DNA of 64,000 nucleotides from Streptomyces sp. T12 (GTDB taxonomy: Bacteria > Actinomycetota > Actinomycetes > Streptomycetales > Streptomycetaceae): positions 3,410,001 to 3,474,000 of the forward strand of contig NZ_CP117866.1 of the NCBI RefSeq assembly GCF_028736035.1, written 5' to 3'. The position numbers were made by a program, and so were the translations under genes. The notes beneath the pieces are model-generated. The model was given only the letters and a program-made list of their open reading frames with translations. It searched no databases and was not told where the DNA came from. Positions 44,666-54,289 of the stretch are shown here, piece by piece (position 1 is the first letter of the stretch; each line of letters starts with the position of its first letter).

Positions 44666-45952
44666 CTACGCCGTCTTCTGCTCGCCAGGCCCGCGCCCCC
44701 GCGCATCCCGCGGGATCAGCGTCGGGTTCACGTTCGAGTGAACGACGTCCGCCGTGATGACGACCCGGGCGACGTCCTTGCGGGACGGTACCTCGTACAT
44801 CACCGACATCAGGACCTCCTCCATGATGGCGCGCAGGCCGCGCGCGCCGGTCTGGCGGAGGATGGCCTGGTCGGCGATGGCCTCCAGGGCCTCGCGCTCG
44901 AAGTCGAGCTCCACGCCGTCCAGTTCGAAGAGGCGCTGGTACTGCTTCACCAGCGCGTTGCGCGGCTCGACGAGGATCTGGAGCAGGGCCTCGCGGTCGA
45001 GGTTGTGGACCGAGGTGATGACGGGGAGGCGGCCGATGAACTCGGGGATCATGCCGAACTTGACCAGGTCCTCGGGCATGACGTCCTCGAACTGGTCCTT
45101 GGCCTCCAGCTCGCGCTTGGAGCGGATCGTCGCGCCGAAGCCGATGCCCTTGGCGCCTGCCCGGGACTCGATGAGCTTCTCCAGGCCCGCGAAGGCACCG
45201 CCCACGATGAACAGGACGTTCGTCGTGTCGATCTGGATGAACTCCTGGTGCGGGTGCTTGCGGCCGCCCTGGGGCGGGACCGAGGCCGTCGTGCCTTCCA
45301 GGATCTTCAGCAGGGCCTGCTGGACGCCCTCACCGCTGACGTCCCGCGTGATCGACGGATTTTCACTCTTCCGCGCGACCTTGTCGATCTCGTCGATGTA
45401 GATGATCCCGGTCTCGGCCTTCTTGACGTCGTAGTCGGCCGCCTGGATCAGCTTCAGCAGGATGTTCTCGACGTCCTCGCCGACGTAGCCCGCCTCTGTC
45501 AGCGCCGTCGCGTCGGCGATGGCGAACGGGACGTTCAGCATGCGCGCCAGGGTCTGCGCGAGCAGCGTCTTGCCGGAGCCCGTGGGGCCCAGCAGCAGGA
45601 TGTTGGACTTCGCCAACTCGATGGCGTCCTCGCGGCTTTGACCGCCGCCGTTCTCGCCGGCCTGAACGCGCTTGTAGTGGTTGTAGACGGCGACGGAGAG
45701 GGCCTTCTTCGCCGCCTCCTGGCCGACCACGTAGCCCTCGAGGAACTCGTAGATCTCGCGCGGCTTGGGCAGTTCCTCCCAGCGGACCTCACTGGTCTCC
45801 GCGAGCTCTTCCTCGATGATCTCGTTGCAGAGATCGATGCACTCGTCGCAGATGTACACACCAGGGCCTGCGATGAGCTTCTTGACCTGCTTCTGGCTCT
45901 TGCCGCAGAACGAGCACTTGAGCAGATCGCCGCCGTCACCGATGCGTGCCAC
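44666..45952 (-). CDS. clpX: ATP-dependent Clp protease ATP-binding subunit ClpX
   Basis: 428 residues from GTG at 45,952 with GGGGA 8 nt upstream. The N-terminal zinc-binding domain is CSFC...CDEC. Walker A is [15 protein letters not shown], Walker B is IIYIDEIDK, and the IGF-type loop (KGIGFGA) docks ClpP. It unfolds substrates and feeds them to the ClpP chamber encoded just upstream. It is transcribed after clpP1-clpP2, with a 179-bp gap that leaves room for its own promoter. Confidence 0.98.
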   Translation of the reverse strand: MARIGDGGDLLKCSFCGKSQKQVKKLIAGPGVYICDECIDLCNEIIEEELAETSEVRWEELPKPREIYEFLEGYVVGQEAAKKALSVAVYNHYKRVQAGENGGGQSREDAIELAKSNILLLGPTGSGKTLLAQTLARMLNVPFAIADATALTEAGYVGEDVENILLKLIQAADYDVKKAETGIIYIDEIDKVARKSENPSITRDVSGEGVQQALLKILEGTTASVPPQGGRKHPHQEFIQIDTTNVLFIVGGAFAGLEKLIESRAGAKGIGFGATIRSKRELEAKDQFEDVMPEDLVKFGMIPEFIGRLPVITSVHNLDREALLQILVEPRNALVKQYQRLFELDGVELDFEREALEAIADQAILRQTGARGLRAIMEEVLMSVMYEVPSRKDVARVVITADVVHSNVNPTLIPRDARGRGPGEQKTA

Positions 45953-46131
45953 GGTGTGCTTCCCCTTCGCCTGGGAGACGCCTGGACGTTTTCGAATCCA
46001 GCGGCTCCTGGTGCTGCCTTATGTCGACGGTACCTTGCCTGGCCCCCCGTTCGGGCCCCCCTTGGCGCGGTTCACTTTGACGTGCACCGTCCCAAACCGT
46101 GCCAAGGGGCAGCAGACATTACCCGTCCGCG

Positions 46132-46812
46132 TCAGCGAACGTCGGCGTTGTTCATCTTCCGGGTGGAGATGATCTGGTCGATCAGCCCGTACGACAGCGC
46201 GTCCTCGGCCGTGAGGATCTTGTCGCGCTCGATGTCCTCGCGGATCTTCTCGATCGGCGTGGTGGAGTGCTTGGCCAGCATCTCCTCCAGCTGCGCGCGC
46301 ATCCGGAGGATCTCGTTGGCGGCGATCTCCAGGTCGGAGACCTGACCGCGGCCGGTCTCACTGTACGGCTGGTGGATCAGCACACGCGCGTTGGGCAGCG
46401 CCATGCGCTTGCCGGGCGTGCCGGCGGCCAGCAGGATGGCCGCGGCGGACGCCGCCTGGCCCATGCAGACCGTCTGGATGTCCGGCTTCACGAACTGCAT
46501 CGTGTCGTAGATGGCCGTGAGCGCGGTGAAGGAGCCGCCCGGGCTGTTGATGTAGACCGAGATGTCACGGTCGGGGTCCATCGACTCCAGGCACAGCAGC
46601 TGCGCCATGACGTCGTTGGCGGAGGCGTCGTCGATCTGCACGCCGAGGAAGATCACGCGCTCCTCGAAGAGCTTCGCGTACGGGTCGTACTCGCGAATGC
46701 CCTGCGAGGTGCGCTCGACGAAGCGCGGGATGACGTACCGGGACTCGGCCACGGGGCCCGCGTACTCGGCGCGCGTGCGGTCGTACAGGCCGTTGCCGGG
46801 GAAGTCGTTCAC
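46132..46812 (-). CDS. clpP2: ATP-dependent Clp protease proteolytic subunit 2
   Basis: 226 residues from GTG at 46,812 with TAGGAG upstream. Serine-protease motifs are [25 protein letters not shown] (nucleophile Ser) and VLIHQPYSE (His). The N-terminus is ~30 residues longer than in E. coli ClpP and is probably processed. It lies 50 bp downstream of clpP1. The two differ, and in actinomycetes they form a mixed ring. Confidence 0.96.
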   Translation of the reverse strand: MNDFPGNGLYDRTRAEYAGPVAESRYVIPRFVERTSQGIREYDPYAKLFEERVIFLGVQIDDASANDVMAQLLCLESMDPDRDISVYINSPGGSFTALTAIYDTMQFVKPDIQTVCMGQAASAAAILLAAGTPGKRMALPNARVLIHQPYSETGRGQVSDLEIAANEILRMRAQLEEMLAKHSTTPIEKIREDIERDKILTAEDALSYGLIDQIISTRKMNNADVR

Positions 46813-46862
46813 TGTCTGTCTCCTAGGGGCTGAGGCGGTCGGCTGGGGGCTGTCCTGGGGCC

Positions 46863-47480
46863 TCAGGCCCCGGTGCCGCCGCCACCCGGCATACCGGCGG
46901 CCGTTTCCATCACGTCGTCGATGAGGCCGTACTCCTTGGCCTCGTGGGCGTCGAACCAGCGGTCGCGGTCCGAGTCCCGGGTGATCTGCTCGATCGTCTG
47001 ACCGGTGTGCTGCGCTGTGAGCTCGGCCATGCGCTTCTTGGTGTGCAGCAGCCGCTCGGCGTGGATCTTGATGTCGGAGGCCGAGCCGGCCAGGCCCGCG
47101 GAGGGCTGGTGGATCAGGATCTCGGCGTTCGGCAGCGCGAAGCGCTTGCCGGGGGTGCCCGCGCTGAGCAGGAACTGGCCCATCGAGGCGGCGAGGCCCA
47201 TGGCGATGGTCACCACGTCGTTCTTGATGTACTGCATGGTGTCGTAGATCGCCATGCCGGCCGTGATCGAGCCGCCGGGGCTGTTGATGTAGAGGTAGAT
47301 GTCCTTTTCCGGGTCAGCGGCAAGGAGCAGCAGCTGCGCGGTGATCTTGTTCGCGATGTCGTCGTCGACCGGCTGGCCGAGGAAGATGATCCGCTCGTTG
47401 AGCAGCCGGTTGTAGACCTGGTCGCCGAGGCCACCACCGATGGAAGGCTCGCCGGCGGCGGAGGGCATCAGATTCGTCAC
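46863..47480 (-). CDS. clpP1: ATP-dependent Clp protease proteolytic subunit 1
   Basis: 205 residues from GTG at 47,480 ([20 protein letters not shown]) with AGGTGG 4-5 nt upstream; an ATG at 47,468 is possible, and the longer open frame to 47,723 is not ClpP-like. Active-site motifs are [15 protein letters not shown] (Ser) and ILIHQPSAG (His). It is first gene of the clpP1-clpP2 pair. In Streptomyces this operon is activated by ClgR; a possible but imperfect site is noted upstream. Confidence 0.96.
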   Translation of the reverse strand: MTNLMPSAAGEPSIGGGLGDQVYNRLLNERIIFLGQPVDDDIANKITAQLLLLAADPEKDIYLYINSPGGSITAGMAIYDTMQYIKNDVVTIAMGLAASMGQFLLSAGTPGKRFALPNAEILIHQPSAGLAGSASDIKIHAERLLHTKKRMAELTAQHTGQTIEQITRDSDRDRWFDAHEAKEYGLIDDVMETAAGMPGGGGTGA

Positions 47481-47610
47481 GTATCCACCTGCTCGTCTTA
47501 CGACGGCGCCGGGCCGTCTTACGTCTTCTGCGGGCAACGGGGGCTCCCCTGCCCTCATATTCATGGACCCTAACGCGCAGGCCGGGCAGTGCCATCCCGG
47601 TTCCGTGAGT

Positions 47611-47624
47611 GTTCGCCGGGGGCG
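47611..47624 (-). promoter_or_regulatory. Possible ClgR-like site upstream of clpP1
   Basis: GTTCGCC-GGGG-GCG lies 131 bp before the clpP1 start. It resembles the GTTCGC...GCG pattern described for ClgR targets, but the spacer seems one base short, so this is only a candidate. Confidence 0.25.
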
Positions 47625-47701
47625 TAGAGCCTCCGGCGGGCGGCCGCCGCATATCGATACGGCCCCGCGCCCCTTCAGCGGCGATGCACAGCCGTACGAC
47701 A

Positions 47702-47736
47702 GAAGGGCCCCGGGATTGTGCATCCCAGGGCCCTTC
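47702..47736 (-). terminator. Terminator after tig
   Basis: GAAGGGCCC-C-GGGAT / ATCCC-A-GGGCCCTTC with one mismatch and a short loop, 26 bp past the trigger-factor stop. Confidence 0.85.
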
Positions 47737-47761
47737 CTACGAGCTACAAGGCGCCGTGGGC

Positions 47762-49156
47762 TCAGCCCTCGGTCTTCTCCTCGGCGGCCTCGTCGGCGGT
47801 GCCCTCGGCGGCCTCCACCGTCTCCGTGGCCTGCTCGACCTCGTCCTCGTCGTCCAGGTCGATGACCTCGCCGTTGGTGTCCTTGACCGTGGCCTTCTCG
47901 ACCACGACGGCCAGGGCCTTGCCGCGGGCGACCTCGCCGACCAGGAGCGGAACCTGGCCGCCCTCGACGACCGCCTGGGCGAACTGGTCGGGGGACATGC
48001 CGGAGGAAGCGGCGCGGCGCATGAGGTGCTCGGTGAGCTCCTCCTGGTTGACGTTCAGCTTCTCCTGCTTGACGAGCTCGTCGAGGACGAACTGCGTCTT
48101 GATGCCCTTGACCGCGGCTTCCTTGGTCTCGGCGTCGAACTCCTCGACCGTCTTGCCCTGGATCTCGAGGTACTTCTCGAGGTCGAGGCCCATCTGGCCG
48201 AGCTGGTGGTGCTCGAGGTTGTGCTTACGGGTGTTGATCTCGTCCTCGAGCAGCTTCTCGGGGACGGGCACCTCGACCAGCTCCAGCAGCTTCTCCAGGA
48301 CGCGCTCCTGGGCCTGCGTGGCCTGGTCGTACTGCTTCATGTTCTCGAGGCGCTTGCGGCTGTCGGCCTTGAGCTCGTCGAGGGTGTCGAACTCGGAGGC
48401 GAGCTGCGCGAACTCGTCGTCCAGCTCGGGCAGTTCGCGCGCGGCGACCTGGGTGACCTTGACGGTGACCTCGGCCTCCTTGCCGGCCGCCGAGCCGCCC
48501 TTGAGCTCGGAGGTGAACGTGGCCTCGGCCCCGGCCTCCAGGCCCTTCACGGCGTCGTCGATGCCGTCCAGCAGCTCGCCGGAGCCGATGGTGTAGGAGA
48601 TGCCCTCGGCGACGCCGTCCTCCAGAACCTCGCCCTCGACCTTGGCCTGCAGGTCGAGGGTGACGACGTCGCCGTCCTCGGCGGCGCGCTCGACCGGGGA
48701 GGTCGACGCGAAGCGCTCGCGCAGCTGCTCGACCGACTTCTCGATGTCCTCGTCGGTGACCTCGACGGCGTCGACCTCGACCTCGATGCCGGAGTAGTCC
48801 GGGATCTCGATGGTCGGGCGGACGTCGACCTCGGCGGTGAAGTTCAGCGTCTCGCCGTCCTTCAGCTCGGTGATGTCGACCTCGGGCTGGCCCAGGACGT
48901 TGAGCTCGGCCTCGTTGACCGCCTCGGTGTAGAACTTCGGAAGCGCGTCGTTGACCGCCTCCTCCAGGACCGCACCGCGGCCGAACCGCTGGTCGATGAC
49001 GCGGGCCGGGATCTTGCCCTTGCGGAAGCCCTTCACCGTGACCTGCTGGTTGATCTTCTTGTACGCCGCGTCGAGGCTGTCCTTGAGCTCCTCGAAGGGC
49101 ACCTCGACAGTGAGCCGAACCCGGGTCGGGTTCAGGGTCTCCACGGCGCTCTTCAC
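47762..49156 (-). CDS. tig: Trigger factor
   Basis: 464 residues from GTG at 49,156 with AAGGAG 8 nt upstream; the frame is open further but is unrelated to trigger factor. The ribosome-binding signature GFRKGKIP is at ~residue 44. The FKBP-type prolyl isomerase domain (~155-245) includes [19 protein letters not shown]. The C-terminal helical arms end in an acidic tail. It is a cotranslational chaperone on the 50S exit tunnel near L23. It sits upstream of clpP1-clpP2-clpX on the same strand, as in many bacteria, but separated by a terminator. Confidence 0.97.
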   Translation of the reverse strand: MKSAVETLNPTRVRLTVEVPFEELKDSLDAAYKKINQQVTVKGFRKGKIPARVIDQRFGRGAVLEEAVNDALPKFYTEAVNEAELNVLGQPEVDITELKDGETLNFTAEVDVRPTIEIPDYSGIEVEVDAVEVTDEDIEKSVEQLRERFASTSPVERAAEDGDVVTLDLQAKVEGEVLEDGVAEGISYTIGSGELLDGIDDAVKGLEAGAEATFTSELKGGSAAGKEAEVTVKVTQVAARELPELDDEFAQLASEFDTLDELKADSRKRLENMKQYDQATQAQERVLEKLLELVEVPVPEKLLEDEINTRKHNLEHHQLGQMGLDLEKYLEIQGKTVEEFDAETKEAAVKGIKTQFVLDELVKQEKLNVNQEELTEHLMRRAASSGMSPDQFAQAVVEGGQVPLLVGEVARGKALAVVVEKATVKDTNGEVIDLDDEDEVEQATETVEAAEGTADEAAEEKTEG

Positions 49157-49365
49157 GGTTCGGTCTCCTTGTGGCTGACTTCTTGGGTTCTGCCGGAGCC
49201 AGACTGGTCCGGCGGATTCGCCGCCCGGAGGACCTCGTGACTTCGTACGGAGAGACACACGGGCGTGCAGCTTGCATAGTAACGGCAGCGGGGACACGCC
49301 CCAAAGGCGATCAAGGGACGCGATCACCCGAGGTCGTCGCGCGTGTGGCCGGTGTGGACCGGTCG

Positions 49366-49442
49366 TGGTCGGGGTGGCGGGATTTGAACCCACGGCCTTC
49401 CGCTCCCAAAGCGGACGCGCTACCAAGCTGCGCCACACCCCG
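49366..49442 (-). tRNA. tRNA-Pro(TGG), CCA encoded
   Basis: On the minus strand: acceptor CGGGGTG/CACCCCG, D arm GCGC-AGCTTGGTA-GCGC, anticodon stem TCCGC/GCGGA with loop TTTGGGA (anticodon TGG), T loop TTCAAAT, discriminator A and encoded CCA. All stems pair. Confidence 0.95.
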
Positions 49443-49607
49443 TGTTGGTGCGACACGTAGGGTACATGCCCGCAGGCAGTGGGGCCGCCGCATTTCGCCG
49501 GCACCGGTCGCGGTCCCGGGCGGGTGGCAATGGGGTGTGCGTCGAGGGGGCGTGACCCGCTACGATGCCTGCAGTGCCGCGGTCACCTGACCTGCGGCGC
49601 GTCCTGT

Positions 49608-49678
49608 GCGGGCGTAGCTCAATGGTAGAGCCCTAGTCTTCCAAACTAGCTACGCGGGTTCGATTCCCGTCGCCCGCT
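49608..49678 (+). tRNA. tRNA-Gly(TCC)
   Basis: 71 nt: acceptor GCGGGCG/CGCCCGC, D arm with AATGGTAGAG, anticodon stem CTAGT/ACTAG with loop CTTCCAA (anticodon TCC), T arm CGGG-TTCGATT-CCCG and discriminator T; no CCA is encoded. The 3' half is the attachment target of the adjacent island. Confidence 0.95.
49637..49672 (+). repeat. tRNA-Gly copy of the 36-bp island repeat
   Basis: From the anticodon loop to the T-stem end of tRNA-Gly. It matches 52,028-52,063 at 34 of 36 positions; the last 25 bp are identical. Confidence 0.85.
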
Positions 49679-49687
49679 CTGTACAGC

Positions 49688-50455
49688 TCAGGGCCAGGTC
49701 AGAGGGTGATTCCTCGACCTGGCCCTGATCGTTTTCGGGGGCTCCGATCGCTCCGCCGTGTCCCCTGCGTGCCCCTTCGGCTTTCGATCTTGCTTCTTCT
49801 TGGGCTTGCGCTTCTTCTTGCGTCCCTTGTCGACCAGGTTGCTCAACGCCTTGGCGATCAGCCGATCGCGGTCGGCGCCGGCGTGCTGGTAAATCAGCCC
49901 GGCCCGAGCGGTGCTATGGCCCATCCGCGACATCAGCTCTCGCGTACTGGCCCCCGTCGACGCGGCGAGGGTGTTGCCTGTATGCCGAAGATCATGGAAG
50001 TGCAAGCCCTTGATCCCGGCGTCCTCGCAGGGCTTGCGCCACGGCCGGTTGAAGTGATTCCGGCGCGGAGTCGCACCCTTGGCGCCGACGGGGCTGTATC
50101 GCGTCGGCGAGGTCATACACCTCCTGCACGGTTGCAGTAGGCCGCTCGGGTGTGTGCACGGTGCTCGCGCCCTTGATCGTGCACGGGTTGCACCTGATCA
50201 TCCGGTCGGCGACGGCCGTGCCCATGATCGCGCGCAGCAAGGCGTAGGCCTTGGCGACGGTCGTCGGGCCGGTGCCGGACGTGAGGGGGTCAGTTCGCGC
50301 TCTGTGATCCAGGCGGCGGCGTATGGGCCGAACGGCAGCTTCCCGGCGTCAGGGTCGTGCCAGTCTCCGCGCCGCAGCTCTGTCTGCTTGTCGGCAAGCC
50401 AGTTGTCCGCGTCCGTCTTGGTGCGGAAGGTCTCGGGAGCGGGCCGGAGCTGACT
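49688..50455 (-). pseudogene. Tyrosine integrase remnant
   Basis: Three in-order pieces in different frames. The N-part is PETFRTKTDADNWLADKQTE followed by AAWITEREL (around 50,290-50,450). The middle is TTVAKAYALLRAIMGTAVAD and VYDLADAIQ (50,100-50,285). The C-part is GLHFHDLRHTGNTLAASTG, then MGHSTARAGLIYQHA with the catalytic Tyr (49,688-50,095). The junctions near 50,285 and 50,097 shift frame and skip sequence. The catalytic box containing the first Arg is missing, so the enzyme is dead. A Lys-rich tail closes the gene 10 bp from tRNA-Gly. It was the integrase of the island. Confidence 0.85.
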
Positions 50456-50488
50456 GTTCCCCCGTGCCCGCGGGCAGAGCCCTCCCTC

Positions 50489-50785
50489 ATGACGACCTTC
50501 CCCACTGTCGCGTACAGCACCATTGCAGCAGGCGGTGAAGGGCGCGGGCCGGCACGAGTCATGGCCGCGTTCGGCATCGGGTTGACCATGGTGTGGCTCT
50601 TCGTTGGTGACCGGCACCTCAAATTCTGCCAAGCGATCTATCAACGTATCCGGGCGAGGCTCCCCGATGTCGAGGCCACTGAGGCGGTCTGTCGCAGGCC
50701 AGGGCCCACCACGTTGCCGTTCATCGTCTACAGCCTGCCTGCGCTGGCCGCAGTGATGTGGATCGTCCTGCTCGTCATCACTTAG
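50489..50785 (+). CDS. Small two-helix membrane protein, possibly truncated
   Basis: 98 residues from ATG at 50,489, with no ribosome-binding site. RVMAAFGIGLTMVWLFVG and LPFIVYSLPALAAVMWIVLL are two membrane helices around a basic loop (QAIYQRIRARLPDVE). The gene starts right where the integrase remnant ends, so its 5' end may have been lost in the same deletion. No family is recognised with confidence. Confidence 0.4.
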   Translation: MTTFPTVAYSTIAAGGEGRGPARVMAAFGIGLTMVWLFVGDRHLKFCQAIYQRIRARLPDVEATEAVCRRPGPTTLPFIVYSLPALAAVMWIVLLVIT

Positions 50786-50911
50786 GGCGTTTCTGATGGG
50801 ACTCCACCGACCGCGCCGTGAAGCCAGCCGTTCACCCAATCCGCCCGGTTCCTGAATGGGAGTGCTGGAGCCTGGCTCGCGGAGTTCGAAGCAGCCGTAC
50901 GGACTTGGCGA

Positions 50912-51319
50912 TCACACGAGGCAGCGACCGAGCAGCCACCGCGCCCTATGCGCGGGCAGGGTCAGCTCGTCCTCGTCCCCGGCGTCGATCACCAGCAGCA
51001 CCTCATCACTCGGCCAGCGAGAGGCCAGGTCCCGCAGGGTGACAGGCCTGTAGCAAGGCACCTGAGGAAAGGCTCTGCGTAGCCGTTCCTCCGAGGTGAA
51101 GACCATGACCGCGGCGGCGTCATGGGCACTTTCGATCACCGGCAGCACAAGCCGGACAAGTTCACTGTGGTCACGCGTGTATCGGATCCCGCCGATCGCA
51201 GGGATCAGCACGTCACAGCCGGCCAGCGCTTCCAGCGCCGGCAGGTCCACCGCGGTGGACAGGTCTTGCAGAGCCTTCCGCGCCACCGATTCGAAGACCT
51301 CTGCCGGGATCTCAGTCAT
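50912..51319 (-). CDS. SseB-like protein
   Basis: 135 residues from ATG at 51,319. The sequence LPALEALAGCDVLIPAIGGI, AAAVMVFTSEERLRRAFPQV and VLLVIDAGDEDELTLPAHRA follows the pattern of the SseB N-terminal domain (PF07179), in which a FTSxExL motif precedes a DPG-like turn. SseB-type proteins are poorly understood and frequent as accessory genes in Streptomyces. It is island cargo. The assignment is tentative. Confidence 0.55.
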   Translation of the reverse strand: MTEIPAEVFESVARKALQDLSTAVDLPALEALAGCDVLIPAIGGIRYTRDHSELVRLVLPVIESAHDAAAVMVFTSEERLRRAFPQVPCYRPVTLRDLASRWPSDEVLLVIDAGDEDELTLPAHRARWLLGRCLV

Positions 51320-51493
51320 AGCGCCGCACCCTTTTACACAGAGCCAGTCCCCAACGACGGATTGTCAAGGTCCGACTACCCGCGATCGGTCCGATCATGC
51401 GGTGAGTCCACGCACGAGCAACCTACGTGATCACCGAACGAGGCCGAATCGCCACCTACTGCGATCCGGCCAGATTCACGCACACTCGAACAC

Positions 51494-51946
51494 ATGGGGG
51501 CATTGAGGGATCAAGAGTGGTTATGCCATCACTGCGGTGAGGCACGCCCAACTGTGTGCGATCGAGGCCGAATCGACCTCATGGCGAGACTCTGCGAGTC
51601 GTGCTGGAACACCCTCGCGAACGAGATGGCCGAACTCGATGGAGCCGCAGCCGCACCAAGGCCCGAACCTGATCCCGACGACGTGTCATGGATCGAGCCG
51701 CCAACCTGCCCCAAGTGCAGCGCCCCGGTTCGTGTCTACCCAACCAATTACGACCGGTGGGTGAGCCTCGCCATGGTGGAGTTGCCCGCCAAAGACGTCC
51801 CAGAGCCCTTCCGCTGGCGTTTGACGAAGCTCCCGGGCCGATCCTCCATCACCACCGATATCGTGGCTGTACGGGTCCGTGGAGTCGATCCACTACCGAG
51901 TGAACCCGTCGTGCCGGCACACAGCATGATGTGCGTGCCCGACTGA
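51494..51946 (+). CDS. DUF6083-like zinc-finger protein
   Basis: 150 residues from ATG at 51,494. The Cys pairs WLCHHCGEA, LCESCWN and CPKCSAP suggest two zinc sites. The following VYPTNYDRWVSLAMVELPAK, then RWRLTKLPGR and VRVRGVDPLPSEPVVPAH resemble the Streptomyces family I know as DUF6083 (from memory). Function unknown. It is island cargo with slightly more A/T-ending codons than the core genes. Confidence 0.55.
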   Translation: MGALRDQEWLCHHCGEARPTVCDRGRIDLMARLCESCWNTLANEMAELDGAAAAPRPEPDPDDVSWIEPPTCPKCSAPVRVYPTNYDRWVSLAMVELPAKDVPEPFRWRLTKLPGRSSITTDIVAVRVRGVDPLPSEPVVPAHSMMCVPD

Positions 51947-52027
51947 AGCGAGCCCAAGCGGCCCCGGAGCGCATCAGGAATGCCCAGGTCAATGTTCCTC
52001 CAGGTGAGCCGGCATCCACATACGCGA

Positions 52028-52063
52028 TCTTCCAGACCAGCTACGCGGGTTCGATTCCCGTCG
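52028..52063 (+). repeat. Distal copy of the 36-bp tRNA-Gly repeat
   Basis: It matches tRNA-Gly 49,637-49,672 at 34 of 36 positions (mismatches at positions 8 and 11). It lacks the CGCCCGC acceptor strand and cannot complete a tRNA. It ends 3 bp before the kinase stop codon at 52,066. Confidence 0.85.
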
Positions 52064-52065
52064 TT

Positions 52066-54210
52066 TCACAGGGTGCGTACGTCCACGGTGTAGACGGAGC
52101 GGATGCCGTACGGGATGTAGAGGGCGTCGCCGACGAGGACGAGGGGGGCGCTGGTGGCGCCCACGAAGTCGAGGAGGCCGCTGTCGTCGCGGCCCGGGCT
52201 GGTCGCGACGACGCTGCCGGTGCGCCGGTCGATGGCGGCGAGGCGGCCGCTGGGGGACGCCAGGTACAGGCGGGTGGCGGACGCGGCCGGGGCGCCCGAC
52301 TTCTCCACCGTGGAGTCGGTCTTCCAGAGCTGGCGCCCCGTGCCCGGGTCGACCGCGCGGACGCTGCCGCCGGGGAGGGTGAAGTACAGGGTGCCGCCCA
52401 CGAGGTAGACGGCCGATTGCTCGGGCTGGGCTGGAGAGAGCCGTACGGTCGTCAGGACGTGTGACTTGGCGTTGACCAGGGTCACGGTGCGGTGGATGCC
52501 GAGCGCGCTCACCAGCACGAGGCGTCCGTCCACCTGTCCGGCGAGATCCTGATCGCCCTTTGCCTTCACGGTCCAGTTGGGCCGTCCGGTGGTCGGGTCG
52601 AGTTGCGCGATGCTCGTCGAGGTGATTTCGGTGCCGGTGAAGTGCGCGCAGACCAGGTACGGGTGCCGGGCAGCGCTGCGCAGCAGGCAGGGCTGCTCCC
52701 CCGGGTTGGGCAGCGGGCGCTTCCAGCGGACCTTGCCGTCCTCGGCGTCGAGCAGGGCGTAGAGCTTCGACTCGTTGCCGTAGGTGGTGATGATGCCGGC
52801 GGGTACGGCGGTGGAGGCGCCCCGTTCGCTGTTCGGTTCCGTGGCCGCGTCGCCGTCGCCGGTGACGGTCTTCCAGATCACCTTGCCGGATTCGGCGTCG
52901 AGGGCCTGGACCGTGTAGCGGGTCCGGGACAGCCCTTCATCGCCGACGGGCCGGTCGTCGGCGCCGTAGACGTACACCCGGCCGCTGCGGGCGGTGATGA
53001 TCGTGCCCCCGGAGCTGCCGCCGAGGTCGTCCGCCGTCTCGTCGATGGGCCGGGCCCAGGTGTTGCGGCCGTCGGCGAGGGCGAAGCGGGTCGCCATGAC
53101 GTCGTCGCCGGCACACACCAGGGACCTGCCGGTGGCGGCGCAGCGGTTGAACGGGTTGCTGGCGCCCACCGGCTCCTTGTCGACGCTGGGGTCCTTCGAC
53201 TTCTTGCGCCAGTTCTGCCAGCCGGTCGGCAGGTCGCCCGGGGCGGTGTCGTCACCGCCTGTGACGGCGAACGTGGTCGCGGTGACGGCGGTGAGGAGGG
53301 CGGCGCCCAGCGCGGTGGCCAGCCACAGGCGCCTGCGACGCTTCGGCCGTTGTGCGGGAGGGGTCTCCGCGGGCGCCGGCTCCGGCCTCGGCTCGGGGAC
53401 ATGGCCGTCGCGCAGCAGCCCCAGCAACTCGTCCGGCGTCGGGCGGGACTTGGGGTGCTTTTCCAGGCAGAGGCGGACGAAGGGGAGGAAATCGGGCGGG
53501 ACGTCGTCGAGTTCCGGGGTGCCGTCGACGACGCGTACGGCCGTCTCGTAGGGGCTCGGGCTGTCGAACGGGCCGTGGCCGGTGGCGGCGTACGCGACGA
53601 CCGAGCCGAGGGAGAAGACGTCGGCGGCCGGGCCCACGTCCTGAGGGGAGGAGAACTGTTCCGGGGACATGTAGGGCGGGGTGCCCATCACGCGGCCGGT
53701 CTGGGTGAGAACGTCCTGGGCCGCGAACTCGGCGGCGCGGGAGATGCCGAAGTCGATGACGCGGGGGCCGTCCTCGGCGAGCATCACATTGGCCGGTTTC
53801 AGGTCACGGTGGACCATGCCGGCGCGGTGGATGTCCCGCAGGGCCTCGGCGAGGCCGGCGGCGAGTTCACGCAACCTCGGCAGCGGCAGGGGGCCGTGGC
53901 GGCGGACGTGGCTGCCGAGGTCCTCGCCCGGGATGTAGAGCGTGGCCATCCAGGGGCGCGGCGCGTCGGCGTCCGCGTCCACGACGGGGGCCGTGAAGGC
54001 GCCGCTGACCTGGCGGGCGGCGGCCACCTCGCGACGGAAACGGGTGCGGAACTCGTCGTCGTCGGCGTACTGGGCGTGCACGACCTTGAGGGCGAGGCGA
54101 CGCCCGGAGGCGGAGCGCGCCAGGTAGACCACGCCCATGCCACCGGAGCCGAGGCGGTCCTCGATCCGGTAGCCGCCCACCTCCGACGGGTCGGTCTCGC
54201 GCAGCGCCAT
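52066..54210 (-). CDS. Serine/threonine protein kinase with PQQ-like beta-propeller
   Basis: 714 residues. The Hanks-type kinase domain (~13-275) has GSGGMGVVYLA, ALKVV (Lys), HRDLKPANV, DFGISRAAE and the activation segment MGTPPYMSPEQF. A Pro/Arg-rich linker (RPKRRRR) precedes one membrane helix (LWLATALGAALLTAVTATTFAV, ~300). The extracellular ~370 residues form a PQQ/WD-like propeller (VQALDAESGKVIWK, LDAEDGKVRWKRPLP, AVDPGTGRQLWK). It is a transmembrane sensor kinase, and the propeller may bind a ligand. The stop codon abuts the island's distal repeat, so the original 3' flank has been changed. Confidence 0.93.
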   Translation of the reverse strand: MALRETDPSEVGGYRIEDRLGSGGMGVVYLARSASGRRLALKVVHAQYADDDEFRTRFRREVAAARQVSGAFTAPVVDADADAPRPWMATLYIPGEDLGSHVRRHGPLPLPRLRELAAGLAEALRDIHRAGMVHRDLKPANVMLAEDGPRVIDFGISRAAEFAAQDVLTQTGRVMGTPPYMSPEQFSSPQDVGPAADVFSLGSVVAYAATGHGPFDSPSPYETAVRVVDGTPELDDVPPDFLPFVRLCLEKHPKSRPTPDELLGLLRDGHVPEPRPEPAPAETPPAQRPKRRRRLWLATALGAALLTAVTATTFAVTGGDDTAPGDLPTGWQNWRKKSKDPSVDKEPVGASNPFNRCAATGRSLVCAGDDVMATRFALADGRNTWARPIDETADDLGGSSGGTIITARSGRVYVYGADDRPVGDEGLSRTRYTVQALDAESGKVIWKTVTGDGDAATEPNSERGASTAVPAGIITTYGNESKLYALLDAEDGKVRWKRPLPNPGEQPCLLRSAARHPYLVCAHFTGTEITSTSIAQLDPTTGRPNWTVKAKGDQDLAGQVDGRLVLVSALGIHRTVTLVNAKSHVLTTVRLSPAQPEQSAVYLVGGTLYFTLPGGSVRAVDPGTGRQLWKTDSTVEKSGAPAASATRLYLASPSGRLAAIDRRTGSVVATSPGRDDSGLLDFVGATSAPLVLVGDALYIPYGIRSVYTVDVRTL

Positions 54211-54289
54211 TCCGTACGTTCCCCCGTTCCGTACCGTTCGACGATCACGAACGAGGGTATCCGTAACCTTCCGAGCCGCCCCGCGGACC

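Larger units (their letters stand above)
49648..52063. mobile_element. Decayed tRNA-Gly-integrated island (~2.4 kb)
   Basis: It is bounded by direct repeats of the tRNA-Gly 3' half. Next to the tRNA is a tyrosine-integrase pseudogene pointing at it, the standard layout of tRNA-integrating AICEs and phages. The interior holds a small membrane protein fragment, an SseB-like gene and a DUF6083-like gene. The distal repeat lacks a proper acceptor end, and the integrase is broken by deletions, so the island is immobile. Confidence 0.75.

Noticed and set aside
50198..50839. A 213-codon minus-strand frame in the tRNA-Gly island
   Set aside because: Only a short middle stretch matches integrase sequence. 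The rest is the complement of the small membrane gene and the frame has been assembled by deletion.
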